Source: Draconibacterium mangrovi | GTDB taxonomy: Bacteria; Bacteroidota; Bacteroidia; Bacteroidales; Prolixibacteraceae | DNA: 64,000 bases | Assembly (NCBI RefSeq): GCF_010586825.1 | Contig: NZ_JAAAGB010000010.1 | Coordinates: 62,001-126,000 of the forward strand | Reading direction: 5' to 3' | Shown here: one piece after another, positions 18,274-26,276 of the stretch | Numbering within the stretch: position 1 is the stretch's first letter | Layout: each line of letters opens with the position of its first letter | The notes under the pieces: model-generated | What the model saw: the letters and a program-made list of their open reading frames with translations, nothing else | Told to the model about the DNA's origin: nothing | Database searches by the model: none | Position numbers and translations under genes: made by a program

Positions 18274-18763
18274 AAAATATATCCTTGGCGTTTTTGACGA
18301 CGAAGCAACTTTAGTTGATGCCTTTGAAAAACTAAAAGACAAAGGAGTAATGCCGGTTGAGGTTTACACGCCCTACCCGGTACACGAAATACTGGAAGGA
18401 ATGCCCATAAAAACACGCATTACACATGCAGCATTCTTTTACGGATTGTTTGCAGCACTGGGTATCCTCGGATTCCTGACTTATGCAGCGGTAATCGACT
18501 GGCCCTTACGTTACGGAGGAAAACCGTTTAATGCCTTCCCGTCGTTTATTGTGGTAACTATTGTGGCAACTATCCTCTCAATAACCTTGCTTACGCTCTT
18601 TACCTTTTCGGCGCGGGCGAAAGTGTTTCCCGGCAAAAAAGCTGAGATCTTTCACGAGCGGGCCACCGACGATAAATTCGTTATGGTCTTCGACGAAGAC
18701 GGTATTGCAAACGACAGCGAGTCGTTAAAAGCAATTCTAACTGAACATGGTAAAATTGAATAA
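18266..18763 (+). CDS. actD: Alternative complex III subunit D (DUF3341)
   Basis: A 165-aa membrane subunit with a cytosolic N-terminal domain (KYILGVFDDEATLVDAFEKLKDKG) and two transmembrane helices (about 50-75 and 90-112), matching the DUF3341 family of ActD. The motif VYTPYPVHEILEGM is typical. ActD helps hold ActC and ActF together. It overlaps actC by 8 nt and ends 2 nt before actE. Confidence 0.93.
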   Translation: MSKKYILGVFDDEATLVDAFEKLKDKGVMPVEVYTPYPVHEILEGMPIKTRITHAAFFYGLFAALGILGFLTYAAVIDWPLRYGGKPFNAFPSFIVVTIVATILSITLLTLFTFSARAKVFPGKKAEIFHERATDDKFVMVFDEDGIANDSESLKAILTEHGKIE

Positions 18764-18765
18764 TT

Positions 18766-19482
18766 ATGAACTCGATAAAATCCATTAGAAAATATTTTGC
18801 ACCGTCCTTTAGGGCGGTGAACAAGCATGGACAGCAGCTTATTGGAACTTTGAAAATTGTTATTTTACAAGTTAACAATTTTCAAAGTTTCAATACCAAG
18901 AAGCCAAGCACTGTCCACACCGCCCTAAAGGACGGTGCAAAATTTGCCTTTTTACTTTTAACTTTTGCCTTGATTTCATCCTGTGATTACAACCGCCGAA
19001 CAACAGGCTGGCAGTATTTCGATGATATGGTTACCTCGCCGGCTTACGAGAGCTACACGCCCAACCCGAATTTTGCCGACGGAAAAACCATGCAACCGCC
19101 TGTTCCGGGAACAATCCCTCGTGGAACGGTTCCTTATGCTTATCAAAAAACCGATGAAGACCGGGCACTGGCAGCAGCCACACTGGTAAACGAGTTAGAA
19201 CCAAGCAAAGAGAACCTGCAACGCGGCGAAAAAATGTATGGTATTTACTGTATGCAATGCCATGGCGAAAAAGGCGACGGACAAGGCTCGTTGTATGTAA
19301 GCAAAAAGTACACCTACCCACCGGCCAGTTTGTTGAGCGATAAAATGATGGCCAGCCCTGAAGGAGATATTTACCATGTGATTACAGTAGGCTTTGGAAT
19401 TATGGGCGAGCACGGTTCGATGATTAAACCAGACGACCGCTGGAAAATTTCGATGTACGTAAAAGAGGTATTACAGAATTGA
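18766..19482 (+). CDS. actE: Alternative complex III subunit E, lipoprotein cytochrome c, with repeat-encoded N-terminal insert
   Basis: ActE is the mono-haem cytochrome c of the complex. The frame has one haem motif, CMQCH at 162-166, with a likely Met ligand in the MGEHGSM region, and a lipobox LISSC whose Cys73 would be lipidated. The start codon is 2 nt after actD. Residues 12-60 are encoded by a 151-bp palindromic repeat (18794-18944). Removing 147 nt (49 codons) would give MNSIKSIRKYF joined to AFLLLTFALISSC, a textbook 24-residue lipoprotein signal. No in-frame start codon exists after the repeat, so the insert must be translated if actE is expressed. Secretion with this long n-region is unproven. 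Confidence 0.88.
   Translation: MNSIKSIRKYFAPSFRAVNKHGQQLIGTLKIVILQVNNFQSFNTKKPSTVHTALKDGAKFAFLLLTFALISSCDYNRRTTGWQYFDDMVTSPAYESYTPNPNFADGKTMQPPVPGTIPRGTVPYAYQKTDEDRALAAATLVNELEPSKENLQRGEKMYGIYCMQCHGEKGDGQGSLYVSKKYTYPPASLLSDKMMASPEGDIYHVITVGFGIMGEHGSMIKPDDRWKISMYVKEVLQN
18794..18944. repeat. 151-bp foldback (REPIN/MITE-like) element inside actE
   Basis: The outer 26 bp (18794-18819, beginning ATTTTGCACCGTCC) recur as a perfect inverted copy at 18919-18944. Each end is itself a hairpin of the form CACCGTCC-TTTA-GGGCGGTG. A second inverted pair lies inside (about 18841-18862 against 18873-18894), leaving a loop of about 10 nt, so nearly the whole element can fold into one long stem. The pentamer TTTGC occurs at both edges (18796-18800 and 18943-18947) and could be a target duplication, though it overlaps the repeat end. 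The form resembles a REPIN, or a non-autonomous miniature element moved by a RAYT/IS200-type transposase. None is present in this window. Confidence 0.85.
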
Positions 19483-19511
19483 AGAGTTTAAAATGAGAAA
19501 TACTATACCAT

Positions 19512-19645
19512 ACCCCATTGGCTGTAGCCATTTCCCCTCACGAGGGGAAACATCTTTGAAGCAGGACAGAGCGTAACATGTTTCGCACCGGCTCAATTAA
19601 AAACATGCTCCCCTTTTGAGGGGAGCTCCCGACAGGGAGAGGGGT
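19512..19645. repeat. Intergenic REP-like palindromic element between actE and actF
   Basis: Three hairpins sit within 134 bp: TTTCCCCTcacgAGGGGAAA (19531-19550), GCTCCCC-TTTT-GAGGGGAGC (19607-19626) and CTCCC-gaca-GGGAG (19626-19639). ACCCC and GGGGT bound the outside. It fills most of the 202-nt actE-actF gap, the only wide gap in the operon. Similar CCCC/GGGG hairpin repeats are common in intergenic DNA of this phylum. It could act as a transcript-stability or attenuation structure within the operon. Confidence 0.7.
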
Positions 19646-19684
19646 AAACTAGTAACAGATTGAAAAGAACAAAAAGAAACAGAT

Positions 19685-20845
19685 ATGGAAGACCGATTAA
19701 CACTTTCCAATAAGTTTAAAATTCTCACCTACGCATTAATGGGTGTTGGTGTAGTTTCGTTTGCACTGGGTTTTGTTTTTGATGCCGAGCGCACCTGGGC
19801 AAACTACCTTTTAAACAACTACTATTTTGTGTCGCTGGCCATTGGTGCTGCCTTTTTTGCCGCCATCCAGTACATTACACAATCTGGCTGGTCGGCCATG
19901 TTTAAACGCGTGCCCGAAGCAATGGTAGCTTATCTTCCCTTTGCAGCGGTGTTCTTCCTGATTCTGTATTTTGGAATGCATTCGGTTTTTGAGTGGACCC
20001 ACCACGAGGTTGTTTCGCACGATCATATTTTGCAGCACAAATCGCCATATTTGAATGTGCCGTTCTTTTTTGCACGCGTTGTTGTATTTTTTGCTGCGTG
20101 GATTATCCTGTCGAAAGTATTGCGCAAATTATCGCTAAAAGAAGATGAAGTTGGCGGCATGTATTATTTCCAAAAATCGGAGCTCTATTCCAAGATTTTC
20201 ATTTTTGTGCTCGCGTTTACATTCAGCCTGTTTTCGGTTGATATGCTAATGTCGCTCGAACCACACTGGTTCAGCACCATGTTTGCCGGAAAAAGTTTTA
20301 TGGCCGGAGTTCTGCACGCCTCATCTATAATTGCACTGATTGTAATTATACTGTCGAAACAAGGTAAATTCTCGCTACTCAACCACAGTCACCTGCACGA
20401 TTTTACCCGCTATATTTTTATGTCGAGTATTGTTTGGGGTTACTTTAATTTTGCCGAATTCATGCTCATCTGGTACGGAAATATCCCGGAAGAAACATCG
20501 TATTTTGTGCACCGATGGCATGGCGTTTACAAAATCCTGTTCTTTGCCAATATCATTATCAACTGGGCAATCCCGTTTTTGGTGCTGATGCCACGCAAAA
20601 GCTCAAGGAGCAAATTGTTTATGATCCCGGTTATTCTGCTTCTGATTATCGGACAATACACCGAACTTTACTATATCATCTGGCCGGCAACGGTTCACGA
20701 AGTTAAGTTTGGCTTGCTCGAGATCGGTACTTTCCTGGGTTATGCCGGATTATTTTCGTGGGTAGTTGGCACAACACTTACCAAAGCCAGTTTGGTTCCG
20801 AAAAATCATCCTTATATGGAAGAAAGTATTCAGCACCATTTCTAA
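19685..20845 (+). CDS. actF: Alternative complex III subunit F, NrfD-like membrane protein
   Basis: A 386-aa protein with about ten hydrophobic segments and the reduced NrfD-like fold of ActF, the paralog of ActC that lacks a quinol site. Typical pieces are WSAMFKRVPEAMVAYLP near residues 69-85, SLEPHWFSTMFAG and a HSHLHDFTRYIFMSSIVWGYFNFAEF segment. It closes the act operon. In many Bacteroidota, cytochrome oxidase genes (coxB, coxA) follow directly, but here a 678-bp non-coding stretch and unrelated genes follow. Confidence 0.93.
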   Translation: MEDRLTLSNKFKILTYALMGVGVVSFALGFVFDAERTWANYLLNNYYFVSLAIGAAFFAAIQYITQSGWSAMFKRVPEAMVAYLPFAAVFFLILYFGMHSVFEWTHHEVVSHDHILQHKSPYLNVPFFFARVVVFFAAWIILSKVLRKLSLKEDEVGGMYYFQKSELYSKIFIFVLAFTFSLFSVDMLMSLEPHWFSTMFAGKSFMAGVLHASSIIALIVIILSKQGKFSLLNHSHLHDFTRYIFMSSIVWGYFNFAEFMLIWYGNIPEETSYFVHRWHGVYKILFFANIIINWAIPFLVLMPRKSSRSKLFMIPVILLLIIGQYTELYYIIWPATVHEVKFGLLEIGTFLGYAGLFSWVVGTTLTKASLVPKNHPYMEESIQHHF

Positions 20846-21523
20846 AATGCCTGTATCGCGCGTAGCTTAAGGCCTCCCTCAAATTACCGCTGCCCAATCC
20901 AAGGCCTTTTCCTTTGGTTTAAGGAAGAATTCTGCCCAATAACTGAGGCCGGAATATAATACTGTTAGCAATTCTGACCTTATAACAACAACTTTAAGAG
21001 ATAAAGAAATCGAATTTGACCTTATATATCGGTTTCCTTTTGTATTCTGTGTGTGCGAATAAGTTATGCATTGTTTTCCAAATGCCCTTGTGCACGCCAA
21101 ATGCTTTTGGAATTCATTTCCTGGTTTATTTCGATACATGAAATATATTTTGAATAATATGCATAAGCTTTTCTTACAATTGAAATAGGCTTCGCTAACA
21201 CAAAACACGGTCTGTAAAACAGTAAATAAAGGAAAAGCTGTAAATAATTAGGTCACTTTAACTTAGCGATCGGTTGTAAATGCGTCATAAAAGGTCAGAT
21301 TACAACATTAATACACCGCAAAAGAGAAACAACAGGGCAGTAAGGTGGGAAAAACATGCAGAAACAAGATCGGCAGGCGATAATCAGCAGAATAAGCGTT
21401 CCAGGAAACGATCACATTTAGAAATCGTCGTTTTGCCTATAAAAATCCCCCAGTCCCAAAATATTAACTTGGAATAATTGAGTTTATGTTTACTTTTAAA
21501 ACATAAAACCAATAATTATTCCC
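20846..21523. other. 678-bp region without a convincing gene
   Basis: No reading frame here looks coding. The longest (20879-21208 minus and 21280-21477 plus) have odd composition and no recognisable motif. A weak hairpin, AAGGCCT (20869-20875) with AGGCCTT (20902-20908) followed by TTCC, may end the act transcript. A perfect 9-bp inverted repeat, TTTATGTTT (21483-21491) and AAACATAAA (21499-21507), lies 16 nt before the next gene and could be an operator or 5'-UTR hairpin. No tRNA or other structured RNA was recognised. Confidence 0.5.
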
Positions 21524-22123
21524 ATGTTATTAAACTCAATTCTCCCTAATTGGTCGGAAATCAGCGTATTCGAACAGGCTTTCTGGATCATCGCCATTCC
21601 GGCTACCGTTTTTTTTCTGCTGCTATTAGTTTTAACCATCTTCGGCGGAGATGCCGATGCAGACGTTGATGTTGATACGGATGTTGACGGTGACATAGCT
21701 GGCGATTCAATTCCATTCCAATTTATTTCATTAAAAAACATTGTTGCTTTTTTTACTGTATTCGGCTGGTCGGGCATTGGCTTTATCAGTATGGGCTTAC
21801 CCCCCGGACAGGTTATTCTTTTCTCAACCTTATGTGGCCTTACAATGATGTTCCTAATGGCCTCACTGTTCTATTTTATGTCGAAACTGGCTGAAAACGG
21901 AACACTGCGTATGGGAAATGCCATCGGCAAATTAGGTGAAGTCTACCTGGTAATTCCGGCCAAACGAGGAGGAATGGGAAAAGTGCAACTGAATGTTCAG
22001 GGATCGATGCGTACACTCGATGCCATTACCGATGATGAAGAAACTATTCCTACTTCTTCAATAGTTCAGATACTAAATGTAATTGATGATCATATTCTCC
22101 TTGTTCAAAAACAAGGCAATTAA
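21524..22123 (+). CDS. YqiJ/NfeD-like OB-fold membrane protein
   Basis: A 199-aa protein with three or four transmembrane segments (about 17-40, 68-85, 92-118) and a C-terminal OB-fold domain (about 125-195: GKLGEVYLVIPAKRGGMGKVQLNVQG). It contains a notable Asp-rich stretch of alternating D-A/V between the first two helices (residues about 43-60). Such NfeD-family proteins are partners of flotillins, as in B. subtilis YuaF-FloT and E. coli YqiJ-YqiK. The flotillin follows 21 nt downstream, supporting a membrane-microdomain role. Confidence 0.85.
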   Translation: MLLNSILPNWSEISVFEQAFWIIAIPATVFFLLLLVLTIFGGDADADVDVDTDVDGDIAGDSIPFQFISLKNIVAFFTVFGWSGIGFISMGLPPGQVILFSTLCGLTMMFLMASLFYFMSKLAENGTLRMGNAIGKLGEVYLVIPAKRGGMGKVQLNVQGSMRTLDAITDDEETIPTSSIVQILNVIDDHILLVQKQGN

Positions 22124-22144
22124 TAACCCTTTTAATTAAATTTT

Positions 22145-23593
22145 ATGAACGATTATTTTGTTATTCTTCTAAGCATTGCTGCTCTTTTTGTATTCATCAT
22201 CATCGTAGCAATGATGCGGCGTTACAAACGCTGTCCTTCCGACCGTATTTTGGTTGTTTATGGTAAAGTTGGCAAAGGAGCAAACAGCGAAAGCCGCTCT
22301 GCCAAGTGTATTCACGGTGGTGCAGCCTTTATCTGGCCGATTATTCACTCTTATGCCTTTTTGGATTTAACACCAATTTCTATTGAAATCAATCTTAAAA
22401 ATGCGCTAAGTAAACAAAACATCCGTGTTGATGTGCCCTCGCGTTTTACAGTAGGTATTTCTACCGAACCAAACATTATGAACAATGCCGCTGAACGACT
22501 GCTCGGACTTACGCAGGAGTCAATCAGCAACCTGGCAAAGGACATTATTTTTGGTCAGTTGCGTTTGGTTGTTGCCACAATGGATATTGAGGAAATAAAC
22601 AGCAACCGCGACAAATTTCTTGCAGCTGTGTCATCGAATGTTGAGGCAGAACTCAAGAAAATTGGGTTGAAACTGATCAACGTGAATGTTACCGACATCA
22701 ACGATGAATCAGGATATATTGAAGCTCTTGGTAAAGAAGCGGCAGCAAAAGCGATCAACGATGCTAAAAAGAGCGTAGCCGAGAAAAACCGCGATGGAGA
22801 GATCGGTCAGGCAGAAGCTCTGCAAGACCAGCGTGTACAAGTTGCAAGTGCTGATGCAACGGCTGTTGAAGGAGAAAACATTGCAAAAGTTACTATTGCA
22901 AATTCAGATGCCGACAGACGAGAAAAAGAAGCTGAGGCAAACCGACGGGCCGTAGCTGCCGAAAAGGTAACTGATGCAAAAGCATTGGAAGAAGCCTATG
23001 CAGCCGAAAAACTGGCAGAACAAGTTCGTGCCGAAAGGGACAAAGCTACCCAAATTGCCAACATTGTAATTCCTGCCGAGATTGATAAAGAAAAAGTTCA
23101 GATAGAAGCAGAAGCAGTGGCTGAACAAACGCGCAGAATTGCAAAAGGTGAAGCCGATGCCATTTATATGAAGATGGCTGCTGAAGGTAAAGGTATCTTT
23201 GAAATCCTGAGCAAACAAGCCGAAGGTTTCGAACAACTGGTGAAAGCCGCCGGCAACGATGCACAAAAAGCAGTACTAATGATGATTGCTGACAAATTAC
23301 CGGAACTGGTTGCAACGCAGGTTGAAGCCATTAAGAACATTAAAATTGACAAAGTTACTGTTTGGGAAACCGGAAACGGAAAAGACGGAAAAACATCAAC
23401 GGCTAACTTTATGCAAGGAATGCTGGGTTCCATACCTCCTCTCGACGATATTTTTAAATCGGCAGGCATGGAACTTCCCAACTATCTAAAAGGTGATACT
23501 AAACCTGAGGAACCTGTTACCGAGGAATCTGAAGTTTCAGCAAACAATGACGCTGATTTTGACGAACCGGAAGTAATCGACCCTGAAAAATAG
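22145..23593 (+). CDS. Flotillin/YqiK-family SPFH protein
   Basis: A 482-aa membrane-anchored SPFH protein. It has one N-terminal transmembrane segment (about 5-23), an SPFH/band-7 domain (about 30-200) and a long Ala/Glu-rich coiled coil (about 200-370) with the EA repeats of flotillins, which oligomerise into membrane scaffolds. The acidic C-terminus (PEEPVTEESEVS..) is low-complexity. It pairs with the NfeD-like gene upstream, and a strong terminator follows. In this family the pair affects membrane fluidity and stress resistance, and the client proteins are unknown. Confidence 0.92.
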   Translation: MNDYFVILLSIAALFVFIIIVAMMRRYKRCPSDRILVVYGKVGKGANSESRSAKCIHGGAAFIWPIIHSYAFLDLTPISIEINLKNALSKQNIRVDVPSRFTVGISTEPNIMNNAAERLLGLTQESISNLAKDIIFGQLRLVVATMDIEEINSNRDKFLAAVSSNVEAELKKIGLKLINVNVTDINDESGYIEALGKEAAAKAINDAKKSVAEKNRDGEIGQAEALQDQRVQVASADATAVEGENIAKVTIANSDADRREKEAEANRRAVAAEKVTDAKALEEAYAAEKLAEQVRAERDKATQIANIVIPAEIDKEKVQIEAEAVAEQTRRIAKGEADAIYMKMAAEGKGIFEILSKQAEGFEQLVKAAGNDAQKAVLMMIADKLPELVATQVEAIKNIKIDKVTVWETGNGKDGKTSTANFMQGMLGSIPPLDDIFKSAGMELPNYLKGDTKPEEPVTEESEVSANNDADFDEPEVIDPEK

Positions 23594-23620
23594 ACATTCA
23601 TGTAAAGAATAGTTTGATTC

Positions 23621-23651
23621 ACCGGTTTTCTTTGGGAAACCGGTTTTTTTA
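23621..23651 (+). terminator. Intrinsic terminator after the flotillin gene
   Basis: ACCGGTTT pairs with AAACCGGT around a short loop and is followed by a run of T residues (about 23644-23650). It lies 28 nt past the flotillin stop codon. Confidence 0.85.
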
Positions 23652-23723
23652 TGCCTTTATTTATTTTTTAAAACCAAACCCGTAATTTGCAAGGGTTAAA
23701 TCTTACTATTCAATAAAAACAAT

Positions 23724-24647
23724 ATGGAATTATTCGAAGCGCGCAATGTAAACAAGGTTTTTGCCAGCACTCAGGCATTAACCGATGTTAGCATTTCGGT
23801 GAAAGAACAAAGTATTTTTGGTTTGCTTGGCCCCAATGGCGCGGGCAAAACCACTCTCATCCGCATTATTAACCAGATTACCGCCCCCGACAGCGGTGAG
23901 ATATTTCTGAACGGAAGAAAGATGAACAGGACAGATATCTCCCACATTGGCTACCTGCCTGAGGAACGCGGACTGTACAAAAAAATGAAGATTGGCGAGC
24001 AGGCAATTTACCTGGCTCAGCTAAAAGGCATGTCGTATCGTGATGCATCGAACAACCTGAAAAAGTGGTTCGAGAAATTTGATATCATGCCCTGGTGGAA
24101 CAAAAAAGTGGAAGAGCTTTCGAAAGGAATGCAGCAAAAAGTGCAGTTTATCACCACCGTTGTTCATCAGCCCAAACTGTTGATTTTTGATGAGCCTTTT
24201 AGCGGTTTCGACCCGATAAATGCCAATCTGCTGAAAAAGGAAATTCTGAACCTGAAAGCAGAAGGTGCCACCATAATCTTTTCCACACACAACATGGGTT
24301 CGGTTGAAGAACTGTGCGATCACATTGCGCTGATCAATAAATCGAAAAAGATTGAAGACGGGCCAACCGACGAAATCCGAATGAAATACAAAACCAACAT
24401 TTTCGACATAAAATACCGGGGCGAGTTCCGAGAAATCGATTTGGCTTTGGGCAACGATTACAAAATCATCAGTCACGATGAGTCGGATAAGGCAAACACC
24501 TTGAAAGTGCAATACATGAACGGAAAATCAAATAACGAATTGTTGTCGTCCATTATGCCGGCAGCCGAAATTCTGGCATTTGAAGAGCTTATTCCGAGTA
24601 TGAACGATGTTTTTATTAAAGCCGTTGAAGAGTCGAACAAAAACTAA
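23724..24647 (+). CDS. ABC transporter ATP-binding protein (NatA-like)
   Basis: A 307-aa cytoplasmic ATPase. Walker A is GPNGAGKTT (36-44), the ABC signature is LSKGMQQ (132-138) and Walker B is LLIFDEP (Asp156, Glu157). The C-terminal 80 residues form the extension typical of the DrrA/NatA/CcmA export group (DUF4162-like). It pairs with the ABC-2 permease 10 nt downstream. The Na+-efflux pump NatAB of B. subtilis is the nearest characterised layout, but the substrate is not deducible. Confidence 0.9.
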   Translation: MELFEARNVNKVFASTQALTDVSISVKEQSIFGLLGPNGAGKTTLIRIINQITAPDSGEIFLNGRKMNRTDISHIGYLPEERGLYKKMKIGEQAIYLAQLKGMSYRDASNNLKKWFEKFDIMPWWNKKVEELSKGMQQKVQFITTVVHQPKLLIFDEPFSGFDPINANLLKKEILNLKAEGATIIFSTHNMGSVEELCDHIALINKSKKIEDGPTDEIRMKYKTNIFDIKYRGEFREIDLALGNDYKIISHDESDKANTLKVQYMNGKSNNELLSSIMPAAEILAFEELIPSMNDVFIKAVEESNKN

Positions 24648-24657
24648 ACAAACCGTC

Positions 24658-26001
24658 ATGAACAACACATTGCTAATATTAAAACAAGAATACCTTAAAC
24701 GGGTAAAAAAGAAATCGTTCATCATATTAACCATCCTGATGCCGTTTTTAATTGCCGGCGTTTACGGACTGGTCATCTATTTCTCGATAAAAGACGATAC
24801 GGAAGAACGCACCATCGCGGTATACGATGCCACCAATTTATTTCTTGGCGAATTCAGCGAGGAAGGCACAACGAACTACCATTTTATTCCGAAAAATGAA
24901 TATGAAACATTAAAAACCAATCTGAAAGGCAGTGGTTATTACGGCCTTCTGTTTATTCCATCAGATATTTATTCGAATAACCAGGCGCAACTTTTCTCCG
25001 AGAAACAGTTGCCGTTTGAATTGACTGAACAAATTGAGCGCAAACTCAGCCGTTTTATCGAAAATGATAAACGCCAAAAAGTAATCGAGGAATCGGGCAT
25101 CCCCGATCTGGAAGAACGCCTGAGCAAAACACGAACCAGTGTAAACCTGAGCACGCTTAAGGTATCGCAATCGGGCGAAACCAAAAAAAGCTCATCAGTA
25201 GTGGCTTTTATTGCCAGTTATGCCATGGGGCTGCTCATTTATTTCTTTGTGTTTATGTACGGCGCCATGGTTATGCGCAGTGTAATGGAAGAAAAGAAAA
25301 GCCGTATTATAGAGGTGATCATCTCATCGGTAAAACCCAGCCAGCTGATGGCCGGCAAAATTATCGGAACCGCATTGGTTGGCCTCACACAGGTTGCTAT
25401 CTGGCTTGTTTTAGGAGGCATTGGACTGGTAGTGGTACAGAGTCTCTTTTTCACGCCCGAAACGGCACAGCAAATGGGACAAAGTATTATGGAATCGCAG
25501 GGGCAAATGAACCCGGCAGCCATGCAGGCCGCCCAACCGAACCAGGTTAAGGAGGTTATGGAAATGATTGGCAACCTGAATCTGCCACTTATTTTGTTCG
25601 CTTTTGTGTTCTATTTCCTTGCCGGTTATTTATTGTACAGTGCTTTATTGGGTGCTGTTGGTGCCGCTGTCGACAACGACGAAGATTCGCAGCAAATGGT
25701 ATTCCCGGTAACTTTCCCATTAATCCTTTCGATTATGCTGCTGTTTCCCATAGCAAAAAACCCGGAAGGCCCGCTGGCATTTTGGTGTTCCATAATTCCG
25801 TTCACTTCACCGGTGGCTATGATGGCGCGTGTTCCTTACGAAATACCTGTTTGGGAACTATTACTTTCGATGGGCCTATTGGTGCTGACAACCATCGTGT
25901 GCATTATGGCAGCTGCCAAAATTTACCGAATTGGGTTACTGATGTATGGTAAAAAGGTAAATATTAAAGAACTGATTAAGTGGCTTCGGTATAAAGGATA
26001 G
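24658..26001 (+). CDS. ABC-2 type permease (NatB-like)
   Basis: From the ATG at 24658 this is a 447-aa permease: a first transmembrane helix at about 21-43, a large extracytoplasmic domain (about 45-180), then five helices in the C-terminal half. The motif MVMRSVMEEKKSRIIEVIISSVKPSQLMAGKIIG is characteristic of NatB/ABC-2 permeases, and PFTSPVAMMARVPYEIPVWE is another family block. It forms an exporter with the ATPase directly upstream. A longer in-frame reading from 24607 would overlap that gene and is not favoured. Confidence 0.9.
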   Translation: MNNTLLILKQEYLKRVKKKSFIILTILMPFLIAGVYGLVIYFSIKDDTEERTIAVYDATNLFLGEFSEEGTTNYHFIPKNEYETLKTNLKGSGYYGLLFIPSDIYSNNQAQLFSEKQLPFELTEQIERKLSRFIENDKRQKVIEESGIPDLEERLSKTRTSVNLSTLKVSQSGETKKSSSVVAFIASYAMGLLIYFFVFMYGAMVMRSVMEEKKSRIIEVIISSVKPSQLMAGKIIGTALVGLTQVAIWLVLGGIGLVVVQSLFFTPETAQQMGQSIMESQGQMNPAAMQAAQPNQVKEVMEMIGNLNLPLILFAFVFYFLAGYLLYSALLGAVGAAVDNDEDSQQMVFPVTFPLILSIMLLFPIAKNPEGPLAFWCSIIPFTSPVAMMARVPYEIPVWELLLSMGLLVLTTIVCIMAAAKIYRIGLLMYGKKVNIKELIKWLRYKG

Positions 26002-26101
26002 CTACAGAAATAGTAGGTTTTCTTAACAAAGAAGTGAAAAACATGATTTTTTTCATATTTATTATTTAGAATAAATAAAAATTACATATATTGCACCCAT
26101 T

Positions 26102-26176
26102 ATGAAGAACACCGGTAACAATATGATGATGTGTTGTTGTTTCCTGAAAAACGGGAAAGGTGTTGTAGTGTTTTAA
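26102..26176 (+). CDS. Leader peptide of the cysK attenuator (Met3-Cys3)
   Basis: A 24-codon reading frame starts at ATG 26102 and ends at TAA 26174. Codons 8-13 are ATG ATG ATG TGT TGT TGT, giving a run of three Met then three Cys, both rare amino acids. It is followed 28 nt later by an intrinsic terminator and 100 nt later by cysteine synthase. Its position and codon run fit a ribosome-sensing leader peptide. Transcription probably starts close to 26100, so the mRNA may be nearly leaderless. No protein function beyond sensing is implied. Confidence 0.85.
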   Translation: MKNTGNNMMMCCCFLKNGKGVVVF

Positions 26177-26235
26177 CTTGAGCTAAATTGCAAGATTATA
26201 CGAGGCCTTTCCGTGAACGGAAAGGCTTTTTTTTT
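26141..26235 (+). promoter_or_regulatory. Cysteine-responsive transcription attenuator upstream of cysK
   Basis: Terminator: GCCTTTCCG (26205-26213) pairs perfectly with CGGAAAGGC (26218-26226) across a TGAA loop, followed by nine T residues (26227-26235). Antiterminator: GGAAAGG (26154-26160), inside the last third of the leader frame, can pair with CCTTTCC (26206-26212), the left arm of the terminator. A ribosome stalled at the Cys codons (26132-26140) would leave 26154-26160 free and allow read-through. A ribosome that reaches the stop codon at 26174 would cover it and let the terminator form. The logic is that of the trp/his attenuators, with cysteine (and possibly methionine) as the signal. 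Confidence 0.82.
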
Positions 26236-26276
26236 GTTAAAAGAATATTTACCGAAATAACTCAATAATTAAAAAA

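Noticed and set aside
20879-21208. 109-aa minus-strand reading frame after actF
   Set aside because: No motif, skewed composition and no promoter or terminator fit. It probably arises by chance in non-coding DNA.
21280-21477. 65-aa plus-strand basic reading frame before the flotillin operon
   Set aside because: Extremely rich in Arg, Asn and Gln, with no family features. It looks like translated non-coding sequence.
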